Assembly (NCBI GenBank): GCA_036936605.1
Contig: JAUPFV010000004.1
Coordinates: 286,916,009 to 286,980,008, forward strand
From: Limnanthes douglasii subsp. nivea
Lineage: Eukaryota > Streptophyta > Magnoliopsida > Brassicales > Limnanthaceae
Direction of reading: 5' to 3'
DNA: 64,000 nucleotides
Below, piece after piece: positions 33,394 through 44,260 of the stretch. Made by a program: the position numbers and the translations under genes. Under the pieces are notes generated by a model. It was not told where the DNA came from, made no database searches, and was given only the letters and a program-made list of their open reading frames with translations. Position 1 is the first letter of the stretch; each line of letters begins with the position of its first letter.

Positions 33394-33840
33394 AAACTAT
33401 CAAACAAAGTTTTTGCTTTAGAGAGAGAGAGCTTTGAGAGATTTTGCAGAGTAAATTTGAAGGAGATGGTAAAACAGTAGAAAATGGGTTTGTATTTATA
33501 GTAAATCTGAAAAAGGAAGTTGATTCCTAGGAGAATTCGAAAAGTTTGGCAATGATTAAAAGACGGCGCTGATGTCACCACCTTTAATTAAGAGGTTTCT
33601 TTTCGAAGAAGGTGGGTTCGAAATTCAAGGTGAAAAAACGGCTGAAGCAACCAATCAGAGAGCGACATGTATCCCACGAACTCTGGCAAAAACCGTTTTG
33701 AATTCGTGAAGCTTTATCTGTCAGGATAAACCCATAGCCCAAATTGACAGACCTGTCCGGATAAGAACTACCCCTGATGTCGGACTGTTTTTCAGGTCTT
33801 TGGCAAGAGTATTTGCACAAACACCTAAAAAAGGGGCTCC
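33394..33840 (-). promoter_or_regulatory. GYP-C antisense promoter region and sense PPT
   Basis: A minus-strand TATA box (CTATAAATAC; core 33493-33500) lies about 100 nt upstream of the antisense ATG. On the plus strand AAAAAAGGGGCTCC (33827-33840) is the PPT directly before the 3' LTR. No coding sequence. Confidence 0.65.
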
Positions 33841-34249
33841 TGATGAGTCCGAATTCTGCATGCTCCCCGGACAAGGACAGTTCGGTCCAATGCCTCCGGA
33901 CCGGACAGATCACTTCGAACACTCAGACCATAGGACTGTTCGAACTATGACAAAAGTACTAAAAAACCTAAACACTTCTTGACTAAGCTACTTGCTCTCT
34001 TACTTAAGAGCTCATGGGTCTTTGAACATGACCCGGGTTCATTAAACATGACCCGAAAGCCCATAAGGGCCCAAACATCAGGGTATAAATACCCAACCAC
34101 TTGCATTAAGTGTGGGTAATGAAAATTAACTGCTACCAGCCAGCTTAATTATCTCTCTACTCTCTACTCTAAACACATAACACCCACATACTATAGTAAA
34201 ACACCAACCAAATTACAAGCCTACCCTCAGGCAATAATTGTCCACACTA
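33841..34249 (+). repeat. GYP-C 3' LTR (409 bp)
   Basis: It runs TGATGAGTCCGAATTC ... GTCCACACTA; the final C-to-T change breaks the usual CCA end. TATA box TATAAATA is at 34084-34091. It is immediately followed by the target duplication GGGTC. Confidence 0.95.
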
Positions 34250-34254
34250 GGGTC

Positions 34255-34635
34255 CTCTCTATCTCTTCAATCCAAAATAGCTTACATTTCGTCTTGGATA
34301 ACCTCATGCAATGCATACAAAACAAACGAATCAATCAAAACTGGAAATCTAAATTCCGGAAGGCTATTCCGCTATTTTCATGACGAAAATTTAACACATT
34401 TTCCGCAATGTCGATGGTGAATTATAGTGTTTTCTGCCAACAACTAGCCAAACTATAATCTTTTCAACAATGTCGTTGGCGAATAATACTAAATGGACGC
34501 CATATGCAAAAAGAAATACAATTTTAGGTTTTTAAATAAATTATTCTTTTATGAAAAAATAAAAGAGAATAATATACCTTTTTCATGTTAATTGTGGTTT
34601 TCAAAGGAATATTATTTCGACTATTTTGGTCATGG
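34255..34635. other. Unassigned DNA between GYP-C and hAT-2
   Basis: About 380 bp, AT-rich. It contains similar pieces 'CGCAATGTCGATGGTGAAT' (34404) and 'CAATGTCGTTGGCGAATA' (34468), a possible short decayed direct repeat. No gene seen. Confidence 0.45.
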
Positions 34636-34643
34636 TTTGAGTT

Positions 34644-35362
34644 TAGGGATGACAATGGACCAGGTTCGGGCTGGCCCACTTGATCCTATCTTTTTTTTAC
34701 TAGAACCCTAATCTGGTCCGACCCGCTGCGGGTTTAATATTTTTGAACCCGAGTCCCAAACCACAAACAATATTTTTACTATTCTGATTTTTTGGTTCGG
34801 TTTGACCGGTCGGAACGGAACTCAAACTTGACTTTATTTTTTATTTTTTACAAAAAATAAGATGTAAACTATTTAAACAAAAAAAAAACTTAAATAAAGC
34901 ATTAAACATTATTCAAATAACAAAATATAAATCTTTATAAAACAAGCAATCCAAAACATGTTTTAAATAATGTGAAGTAAAACAATAAAATAAAGATAAA
35001 TATTTTTGAAACTTTTTCTAGTTTCCAATAGTATTATCAATCATCACCACAATTTATCACAATGTTTTCATCTTTATATTCATTGTCAAAATCATAAAAA
35101 AATTAAAATGTTGATATCAAATGTGACATTGCTTTTGGTGGCAAACTTAACAAATAACATAATATTAGATTAAATGATAAAGACTAATGGTAAATTAATA
35201 TTAAAATAAATTAATATCTATAAAAAATTAAATATTATTGATTAAATTTAGTGGAAAAATCTAATTATTAAATAGATTATTAGAAATAATATTTAGTGAA
35301 ATAATATAATTAGTAATTATTTGAATTAAAAATTTATATATTATCGGAAACAAGTTTTTTAG

Positions 35363-35393
<31 letters not shown>

Positions 35394-35595
35394 TTTTTAT
35401 ATTTATATATAGTTTATATTTTTGGGTCGAATCGGGTTGGACAAACTAAAAATCCATGTCCGGTTTGAGCCATATACATGCCATAATTTTCATTTTCATA
35501 TCTGACCCATTATAAGTTCGAACTGGACAAAATCCGACCATGGCAGAACTAATCGGGTCGGTTTAGACAGACTTGAACCAACATTGCTATCCATA
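34644..35595. mobile_element. hAT-2: non-autonomous hAT-type element (952 bp)
   Basis: It is flanked by a perfect 8-bp duplication TTTGAGTT (34636-34643 and 35596-35603). The ends are imperfect inverted repeats: TAGGGATGACAATGGACC on the left and, reversed, TATGGATAGCAATGTTGG on the right. The subterminal parts are rich in GGTTCGG/GGGTCGG-type motifs. The middle is very AT-rich, with no transposase. It includes an (AT)n run at 35363-35389. Confidence 0.8.
35363..35389. repeat. (TA)n microsatellite
   Basis: About 13 uninterrupted TA units inside hAT-2. Confidence 0.95.
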
Positions 35596-35603
35596 TTTGA
35601 GTT

Positions 35604-35933
35604 TCTTAAAAGTTGAAAAAATGAGATTTTTTGGTGGATTTTAGTATTTTTATGAATATTTTGTTATAAGTTTTAATAATATTTTAGTATTAATTGTATG
35701 AAGTAAATAACGATACAAATCATAAATAAAAATATTAGAAACATTTTCATCCATGATAATTTTATAAATATTAAAAAAATTAAAATACAACTATACCAAT
35801 CAATTTGATTTTAAAAAAAATATCCAGAAAAATATCATGATTTTAAAAATTGGATTGGTTATTCAAAATTTATATTAAAACTTTTATATGCTACTTTTGT
35901 TAAAAATATTAGGAAGTTTAATACCTTTCGGTT
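35604..35933. other. Unassigned AT-rich DNA
   Basis: About 330 bp between hAT-2 and the GYP-D 5' LTR. No gene or repeat recognised. Confidence 0.5.
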
Positions 35934-36254
35934 TGACGAGTTTGGGTTATCCAGTTACAGCTTATTGAGTTATTCGGACAAGGGCAAAAGTAAAGAAACA
36001 CCTAAACACCTTTTGACTAAGCTATGTGCTAATCAGCTTAAAAGATTAATGAGTCCTTAAACTTGACCCGTAAGCCCATGGGTCCTTAATTAAGGGTATA
36101 AATACTCCAACTACTTTCATTAATGAAGGGTAATGAACATTTAATACAACCAGGCTGCTCAAATCTCTCACTACTTTATACCAAACACTTAATACTAAAA
36201 ATACTTTGCAAAACACATTACAAAATTACCCCCAACCCAAAATAAACCAAACCA
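35934..36254 (+). repeat. GYP-D 5' LTR (321 bp)
   Basis: It begins TGACGAG (TGATGAG in the partner) and ends AAACCA. TATA box TATAAATA is at 36097-36104. It lacks about 40 bp near its start and 19 bp between AACTTGACC repeats compared with the right LTR. Confidence 0.88.
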
Positions 36255-36257
36255 AAT

Positions 36258-36275
36258 TGGCGACCACAGAGGGAG
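36258..36275 (+). other. GYP-D primer binding site
   Basis: TGGCGACCACAGAGGGAG, three bases after the LTR end. A TGGCGAC start is that of Ogre-type tRNA-Arg PBS sites; the assignment is tentative. Confidence 0.7.
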
Positions 36276-36326
36276 GCGACCGTGCCTGAATCTTGCATTC
36301 AAAACTAGTAGAAAAGACCTGTTCGG

Positions 36327-38458
36327 ATGGATCCAAACGAGCAAGCAAATCCACCACCTGTGGTGGAAGTGGTTGGGGAAAATAAAGAGTACACCATGGA
36401 GAGATAAGTTAATAGCAGAAATAGAGGCGTTGAGGGCCATAAAATAAGCAGAAATGGGTATAAAAGAGAAGTCAAGGGCATCAGCCATCCATCATACTAG
36501 AAATCCTAGGGAAAATGATCCATCAGCAAAGACTCATTTGAGTTCAAAGAAGACCCATGTCAGTTCTAAGAAGACTCGCCGGTCCAAGCCGGTTGAAAGT
36601 TCAGATTTTGAGTCCTCCACCAGCTCTTCGAACGAGGCTGAGCTTGAGGAGTCTTTGTCATCGAGAAGTGATGAAGGGAGGTCCAAGAAGAAACAAAAAC
36701 TAGTTAAAAAATATTCAAGAAAGAGAGATAGGCATGAGAGATTTAAAAGGAATCTGGGCAAAGGGTTATCTCACAACCACAGTCACGGGCATGTGGATCA
36801 GTTGCTGATCGATAATTTTGCTTTTCAGACAGAACCATGTATCTTTGTAACACCTAATGAAGACACAGTCTTCAGTCGTTATAGGATTTGGAGACAATTG
36901 CCATTGTCTGCTAAGATATTGTCCGGAAACCTGCCCAAAAGGTTTGACGATTCCAAAATGGAGAAGTATGATGGGAGTAAGGATCCGGACAATCATCTAG
37001 ATCCGTTTAAGAACTTCATGATGAATTTTGATGATGATGACAAACTTCTGTGTAGAGCCTTCTCCCAATATTTTATGGGAAGTCCATTAAGTGGTAGAAC
37101 AGTTTACCCCATGGTGTATCATAAACTTTGATACATTATGGGTTGCCTTCCGAAGACAGTTTGTGGGAAGTAAAGAGGTGAAGGGCAATGTAGATACTAT
37201 CATCCATTGTTCCCAATAGCCAAATGAGTCCTTAAAGGACTACATAAGTCGGTTCGTAAATACCAAGAACGGGTTAACAGATTTCAAAATGGAGAAGTAT
37301 GATGGGAGTAAGGATCCGAACAATCATCTAGATCCGTTTAAGAACTTCATGATGAATTTTGATGATGATGACAAACTTCTGTGTAGAGCTTTCTCCCAAT
37401 ATTTTATGGGAAGTGCTATTAAGTAGTAGAACAGTTTACCCCATGGTGTATCATAAACTTTGATACATTCTGGGTTGCATTCCAAAGACAGTTTGTGGGA
37501 AGTAAAGAGGTGAAGGGCAATGAAGATACTATCATCCATTGTTCCCAATAGCCAAATGAGTCCTTAAAGGACTACATAAGTCGGTTCGTAAATACCAAGA
37601 ACGGGTTAACATATTTCTTCAAACATGTGGCAATCGCTTTTTTGAGACAAGGGCTGAACCCTGGGAATCTGGCTGATTCGGTAACTAGGAAAAAGATCAT
37701 GACTTGGGGTGGCTTGTTAAACCAGGTGTGGAAGCATATTAACGTGGATGAAACTAAGAAAACCAGGGTGCACCGTCAGGTGAGGTCCACCCCAGCAGCT
37801 CAAAACCAAAACCAGTCAGGGTATAAGGCTAAGGAGACCGGAAAAGGGTCCAACAGGGCTAAGCAGGCTCAATCCAACCAAAATCAGTCTCAGAGTCAGC
37901 AGTCAAGGAGTAAAAGAGGTCATTGGGTTCAACCGGAGTGGTTTGCAGAATTAAAAGAGAATGTGGCCATAATTTATGACAAGACCAAGGATGAAGTCCA
38001 TTTCTGGAAACCAACAGCATTACAGTCTCCCAGAGACAGTCGAAAAACTTATTTTTGCCAATATCATAATGATATCGGCCATAACACCTAAGAATGCATT
38101 GCTCTGAATCAGGAATTACATAATCTCATTGAAAGAGGTAAGTTGGGGGCTTATGTCTAAAGAAGAGGTGGAAACAGGCCTGATAATGCTCCTCGAACTG
38201 GGCATACGAACAATGCAGGAACATCTGCTCCGGAGGGGGCAATGGCGATCCTTGAAAGATTTGATGTTGATTCGGAGTACCTGGATCCTGATCCAACCCG
38301 GAATAAAATAGAGGTCATAACATAGCAAACTAAGACGGTGTCCAGACTCATTAGTTTCTTTGAGTCACTTACTATATTCAGAGGGGATACCATGACAGCG
38401 CCAACTCCTTCATCAAGGAAGAGACATGTTCACTCTTTGGCTACTCAGTTGGAAGGAG
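36327..38458 (+). pseudogene. GYP-D gag
   Basis: The ATG at 36327 (MDPNEQANPPPVVEVVGENK) aligns with GYP-C. A frameshift occurs near 36400. The open part 36454-37131 holds the Ser/Lys-rich region and the start of the gag core ('NFDDDDKLLCRAFSQYF'). A 331-bp segment is then repeated, which breaks the frame. The frame recovers at 37627-38091 with a Gln-rich tail and the knuckle 'FCQYHNDIGHNT', where a stop (38089-38091) precedes the last Cys. After 38340 the Gag-protease linker continues up to the foreign insert. Confidence 0.82.
36955..37616 (+). repeat. 331-bp tandem duplication in GYP-D gag
   Basis: The segment beginning AAAATGGAGAAGTATGATGG at 36955 starts again at 37286, an offset of 331 bp. 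Copies differ by a few substitutions (e.g. GGATCCGGAC vs GGATCCGAAC). As 331 is not a multiple of three, the frame is broken. GYP-C has a single copy. Confidence 0.9.
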
Positions 38459-39122
38459 ACACTGAAGTTATCTTCCCTTCCATTGGATCTGTAGGATATC
38501 GAGTTTTCTTACCGCCTCGATCGGCTATGGGATATGCAATTCTCTTCCCTGACCTAATAGAGAGCAAAGTACGCACTAGTGCTAGTACACGAGTAAACCG
38601 CTTGCACCTAGCTATTGCTCACTAACAGAACCTCGTAAACTTAAAGAACCGCAGATTTTGACCGGATTGTACACCTTTGTGTCTGGCTATGTATATGAAT
38701 GTGCGGACGGGACATCTCTCTCCTTTTGGGGGGGAGAGAGAGGGAATAAGTTGCAGCGGCACCTCACAAATTTCTTATTGGGGTCCTATAGGCGTGAGTG
38801 TTTGGATGCATGTGTTTTGCTCATATTCCTGCACAGTTAAGATCAAAATTGTCCCCCGGTTCGAGGAGCTAGCCTTATAAAGTCTGATTTTTAGGTTGTG
38901 CATAACTCCTATACCACGCGGCCATCACGAGACATGTTTGCACTAACCAGTAGCAGCAACCGGGTTATGTCTGTGCTTTGACCTTATGAACCATATTAGA
39001 ATGAAACGAGCATCAACCAAAAGTTCTCAGCTTCTTTCTTAAGTGCTTGATCTATCACAGACGGTTTTAAATCTGACTCTTCTCCTACTTTCCACGCATC
39101 ATGAGCGGATTCACCTTTCTCT
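38459..39122. other. 664-bp foreign insert in GYP-D (candidate organelle DNA)
   Basis: GYP-C-like sequence stops after GGAAGGAG (38458) and resumes at CATGTCTTCTTATCAG (39123); three bases (GGC) are lost at the junction. The insert is unlike anything else here. It is more GC-balanced and has no terminal repeats, no poly-A and no target duplication. Its look suggests mitochondrial intergenic DNA (NUMT), but this is only an impression. ORFs within it (e.g. 38658-38840) have no recognised family. Confidence 0.7.
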
Positions 39123-39671
39123 CATGTCTTCTTATCAGTCCCCAAACCCCTTTTCCATTTATAGTCTTTGGTGAGGATGATTTAAGAAATATCGTTGGGC
39201 CTCATAAGGATGCTGTGGTGATAGGAGCATCTGATTGGGGGAAATGATATCAGACGAATTCTGATAGACACGGGCAGTTCGGCAAACATCCACTTTCTAA
39301 GTTCTTACAAGCAGATGAAAAATCTGGTCGTTATTCAACAGTCAAACGAAACCATTGTAGGCTTCACAGGGAGCTCTGTGGATGTGATCGGGGAATTTGA
39401 GGAAGAAATGTTGTTGGGCAAATGGGCTTTTAAAAAGCTTGTCATAGTGTTATTCGTTGTGGTAGACTACCCCACATGTTACAATGCAATCTTTGGGAAG
39501 TCCTGGATCTCTAGAATGCATGATGTGGCCTCAATAGTCCATCAGTGTTTGAAGTATACGGTTCAAGGACAGGTGGGTGTTGTTCGAAGTAGTCAGAAGA
39601 TAGCAAGGGAGTGTTATGCAACTGCACTTGCTCCTAAAACTTTGGGAGCAGTTCGAATCAATGAAGATTAG
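39123..39671 (+). pseudogene. GYP-D aspartic protease
   Basis: D-T-G-S-S is intact at about 39268-39283, but one base too many near 39230 shifts the frame. From 39315 the frame is open through 'YNAIFGKSWISRMHDVASIV' and 'HQCLKYTVQGQVGVVRSSQK' to the conserved TAG at 39669-39671, in the context GAT TAG CAG TTA. The frame stays open past this stop for more than 45 codons. Confidence 0.85.
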
Positions 39672-40716
39672 CAGTTATTAGGGCCTTCTGAGGGGGAGGG
39701 TGAGATTGATGACCCCAGAGAGGCCCATAGTGTTATAATACCGGTGGAAGAAGTTGAAAGCCACCCCTTGGCAGAGGGTAGAAGTATTAAGGTTGGCTCC
39801 AAGATGGTGCCAGAGTTAAAGAAGAAATTGTTATCCTTTTTGTCAGACAATCAACATGTTTTTTTCTTGGTGCAATGGTGATGTAACCGGAGTACCTGCA
39901 AGCGTTATCTCTCACAAACTATCGATTCAGAGTGATGTTACACCTGTTGCGCAGAAACGGAGGGCTTTCTCTAAGGAGAAAGCTAATGTAATAGTCCAAG
40001 AAGTTGACCGGCTTACCAAGATGGGGCACATAAAGGAGTCCCAATATCCTTTATGGACTGAAAATCCAGTGTTGGTCAAGAAAAAGAACGGGAAATGGCG
40101 TATGTGTATTGATTTTACTGACCTCAACAGAGCTTGCCCAAAAGATCTTTATCTGGTCCCCCGAATAGATTAGTTGGTGAACTCAACGCCTGGCAACAAG
40201 TTGTTGTCCTTCATGGATGCCTTCTCTGGGTACAACCAGATTCAGTTGGATTCGAAGGACCAAGATCATACTACATTTGTTACAGACAGGGGTCTCCGTT
40301 GCTACAATGTGATGCCTTTTGGGTTAAAGAATGTTGGGGCTACTTATCAGAGGTTAGTAAACAAAACATTTGCTTGTCAGATTGGTAAGAATATGGAGGT
40401 GTACATCGATGACATTATGGTTAAGAGCTTGGAGGAAGATTTACATATAGCTGACCTTCAAGAGACTTTTACCAATTTGACAAGGGTGAATTTAAAACTG
40501 AATCAAGAAAAATATGTCTTTGGAGTTCAGTCCGGAATTTTTTTGGGGTATGTAATAAGTGAGAAATGGATATAGCCCGATCCAGATCAGTTTAGTGCCT
40601 TATTAGAAATGGATCCTCCCCGGAATATTAAAAAAGTCTAGAGGCTTACTGGAAGGTTGGCTGCCTTGAATAGTTTTATTTCAAGATCTTCAGATAAGTA
40701 TGCACCGTTTTTCTAA
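39672..40716 (+). pseudogene. GYP-D reverse transcriptase
   Basis: The blocks 'MCIDFTDLNRACPKDLY', 'LLSFMDAFSGYNQIQLD' and 'MPFGLKNVGATYQRL' are present. The catalytic box is intact as Y-I-D-D ('MEVYIDDIMVKS', about 40397-40430). A frameshift near 39855 and stops at 40171-40173 and 40573-40575 break it. Further stops follow, including a TAA at 40714-40716 at the same codon as in GYP-C. Confidence 0.88.
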
Positions 40717-41700
40717 ACCTTGAAGAGTGTAAAGACTTCAATTGATCTCCACAATGCAGGCAAGATTTCGATGAAATAAAGAAACACTTGTCCTCACCAA
40801 AGACTCTTTTCAAGCCCATACAAGGAGAAACACTATATCTATACTTGGTTGTGTCAGAATACGCTATAAGTGCAGTGTTGGTAAGAGATGTGGACAATTA
40901 CCCTCGTCTGGTGTACTACATCAGCAAAAGCCTGATAGATGCTGAGAAGAGGTACCTGAAGCTTTAAAAGCTAGAACTAGCCTCAGTGATTGCTGCAAGA
41001 AAAATGAAGACGTATTTTCAGTCTCATTCCATCAATGTTCAAACATCTTTTCCATTGAAAAATGTTCTTCAGAAAGCAGACATAGCAAGCAGGATGACCA
41101 AGTGGTCTGTAGAGTTGGGTGATTATGACATTGATTTCACCCCACGAACTGCTATCAAGGCTCAATCTGTTGCTGATTTCCTAGTAGAATTCCATCCGGA
41201 TAGGAGTTCTAAACAAGTTTCAGAAGGGAAAACCAAAAAAGAATGGGTAGTCCGGACTGCTGGTGGATCAAGCACAATGGGCTGTGGAGCTGGAATCTGC
41301 CTAACCTCTTCGTATGGTGATAAAATGTACCAGGTTATATGCTTAGGGTTCAAGGCCTCTAACAATGAGTCCGAATATGAAGCAGCTATAGCTAGTCCTA
41401 AATTAGCTTTCCTATGTATGGCTAAAAGAGTTAGGTTAATGAGTGATTCCCAGCTTCTTATCCACCATGTTCAAGGTCAATCGGAGGCCAAAAAGGAACA
41501 ACTGATCAAATACTTACTCATCCTTAAATAAGTGGCAGCCAACTTCAAAAGTGTTTGTTATGAGCATATTCCTAGATAAAAAAATACGCTGGCAGATTCC
41601 TTGGCAACCATAACATATTCTGAGTCATACCCTTGGATTTATGTACAAGAATGTCGATCCATACAGTCAAGCCAGAACAAGGAAGAGAAGGAAAGCTTTA
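40717..41700 (+). pseudogene. GYP-D RNase H plus archaeal-type RNase H
   Basis: The first RNase H is split over frames (40740-40985). The open part 40986-41531 has 'YFQSHSINVQTSFPLKNVLQ' and the second RNase H, in which the usual TDGGSS reads TAGGSS, so the first catalytic Asp is lost. NNESEYEA and MSDSQLL are kept. A stop at 41529-41531 precedes the last helix, and the region near 41580 reads K-N-T-L-A-D-S-L-A. Confidence 0.83.
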
Positions 41701-41869
41701 ATATAAAAGTAGTCCAACGTAGAGATTGGAGATTTCCCCTTCTTCAATATATTTCTGATGGGGTTTTGCCTCCCGATAAAGCTATAGCAAGAAAAATTAA
41801 ACACAGGGCCCGTGGATTTTTTATCATAAGGGAAGTGCTCTATAAGATATCTTTCAGTAGACCTTTCCT

Positions 41870-42929
41870 ACGTTGTTTGGGGGTTGAAGAGTCTCAAGTT
41901 TTTATATCCGAACTACACGATGGTGAAGGGTCAACTCATTGTGGCTACTGGGCACTAACTCGGAGAGTATTGTTGGTTGGGTACTATTAGCCATCCATAA
42001 TGACAGATGCTAAAGAAGTGGTGAAGAAGTGTGATCCATGTCAAAGGTATGGCAACGAAATCCATGTGCCAGCAGTACCTATGAAGTCAATTTCTAAGCC
42101 AGTACCTTTTGCTCGTTAGGGATTAGATTTAGTTGGGCCTCTGTCAATGGGGTCGAGAGGGTGCAGGACTATTATAGTTGTTATTGATTACTTCTCAAAA
42201 TGGATAGAGGCAGCTCCGTTGGCAGGAACCACTTCAAAAGCTGTCATAAAATTCATCTTATCCAATATATGTTGCAGATTTAGGATTCCTCAGAAGATTA
42301 CCGCAGATAATGGGCCCCAGTCTGATAACAATCAACATTTCTTCTTTTCTCCCTTCCATCCACAAGAAAACGGACAGGTTGAAGTTGCCAACATGACTAT
42401 TCTGTCCGGATTAAAAATGAACCTAGAGGGGGCAGCAGGGAAGTGGCCAAGCTATCTGCAAGAAGTATTGTGGGCATATCGAACTACTCCTTGGGCTGCT
42501 ACACAAGAATCTCCTTTTTCTTTGGTGTATGGGATGGATGTCATTACCCCCATTGAAGCTACCCTACCATCATACAAGGTCCATAACTATTCCGAACAGG
42601 TTAATGAGATATCAATTAGGAATCAATTGGACTTAATAGAAGAAAGAAGGGTTAAAGCTCACTTAAGAACAACTCACTACCAAGGTTTGATGAGGAGCAG
42701 GTTTGCTACCAAGTTCAAGAGAAGATATTTCCAACTGGGAGATAGAGTTTTGAGAAACGTTTTCCTACACACCAAGGAGAAGAAGTTCGGTAAGCTGGCT
42801 CCGAACTGGGAAGGCCCCTATGAGGTCTCCGAAAAGCTTAAGACTGGGACATATAGGCTTCATGACAAATAAGGGAGGGTTTTGAAGCACCCATGGAATA
42901 TTGAACATCTCAGGTTATATCTAGAATAA
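41870..42929 (+). pseudogene. GYP-D integrase
   Basis: The zinc-binding region is visible ('LHDGEGSTHCGYWALTRRVL', 'CDPCQRYGNEIH'), with stops at 41988-41990 and about 42117. In the open segment 42147-42872 the second Asp is in ADNGPQ and the Glu in ENGQVEVANMT. About 24 codons between them ('NKEMESFCASRGIQ' region) are deleted, so the core is incomplete. The C-terminal domain is kept to the TAA at 42927-42929. Confidence 0.87.
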
Positions 42930-43457
42930 AAGTTGTGTAAATATTTACTTGTTATATATCAATGTAAATATTAGGGGCATACTATTTCCTACCCTGGTGG
43001 CGCGGGGAGGTTTTAATGAGGTGTCCGGTTTTTTCATTCAATAAAATGTGATGCCTTCTTAAAATATCTGGTGCGGTTTTGCTACAAATCAATTCAAGTT
43101 TAAATCGCTAGTTCAACACTTTGGATCTTTGGTAGATCGGATAAACCTGGTTGAATGATGACCATTAAACACATGAGATATTAAACACTCTCACTATAAT
43201 GCTTCTGAATAATTAGGGCTATTTAAACATTAACCATTAAAATTAAAGGTAAACAAGTTTTAAACAAAAAAAATTGATAAATAGACCTATTCGGACTTTA
43301 ACCGAATAAGAAAAAAAATATTCTTTGGCCATCCAAGGACTTTAAGTATTTCAAATTCCTATTCGGACTCTAACCGAATAATGTTACAAAATATGCCTTG
43401 GCCATCCAAGGACTTTAATCGTTCACAAAAGTAAGAAAACAAAAAGATGTTTAAACC
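42930..43457. other. GYP-D spacer between convergent genes
   Basis: Noncoding. It contains GGTTTTAATGAGG (43009) and two direct copies of the CTTTGGCCATCCAAGGACTTTAA motif (43322-43345 and 43395-43417). Confidence 0.7.
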
Positions 43458-44260
43458 TTAGGGCTTGTTCCCTTCGGATTTTCCTTCGTCACCTCCTTTC
43501 TTGGGACTTTTGAGTTTGGCACTCGAACTCTCACCAATTCCTTCCTCTTCATCAGTAGTGGAATCTATTCCACTAGAATAATTGTACTTCTCACTATCAA
43601 CCATAGTGTGAAATGGGATGTCATCATAATTTACAAATTTCCATAAAGGACCAAGGGTTCTCTTCGGAAAATTTTCATGGAAGAGCAGCACCATGTCAGA
43701 CTTAACCTCAGCATATCTTGTCTCCAAAGATTCTATCACCTCGTTGGTATATTTATCAATGCTTGCCTGAATAGTTTGTTCCTACTACTTCATCAAGTCC
43801 CCTTTCTCCTTGGCCATCTTAGACACAGTACCTTATAGGGAAGTCTTCTCACCGGACAGGGTTTGAATGACACCATCTTTGGTCTTCAGGTCCTCATGTA
43901 ATGTTGTAAGAATTTTTTCCAAACTAGAACACTTAGTTTGGAGCTCAATACTGGCAGTCTCCAAAGTGGCCAGCTTGGTTGATAGATCTTCCTTGTCCTT
44001 CCTCAATGCTTCTATCTCTTTCTTCAGATCTTCTATGCTCTGATTGACATTAAAAATATTGGTTGACAAAGACTCTTTATCAGTAGTGAGGGTATTGATA
44101 AGTGTGGTTTGACTCTTCACTTATCTCTCCAGGTCAAGAAATGGTTGGATGTGTCCAAGAAGGGAATGACCCACAACATCTTGTTCTCCGGAGACGGAAA
44201 AAAACTTACCATTATAAGTCATCATGTTAGCAGAGCTCGAAGGGCGGAAGGTACCTGCAA

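Larger units (their letters stand above)
23936..34249 (+). mobile_element. GYP-C: full-length Tat-type LTR retrotransposon with perfect TSD
   Basis: It is 10,314 bp, flanked by GGGTC at 23931-23935 and 34250-34254. The 5' LTR is 389 bp and the 3' LTR 409 bp. They differ by five substitutions, all transitions, and one 20-bp deletion in the 5' copy, about 1.3% substitution divergence. The order is LTR, PBS, gag, protease, RT, RNase H, second RNase H, integrase, spacer, antisense gene, PPT, LTR. It is the youngest of the dated elements, yet its gag-pol is heavily broken. Confidence 0.95.
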
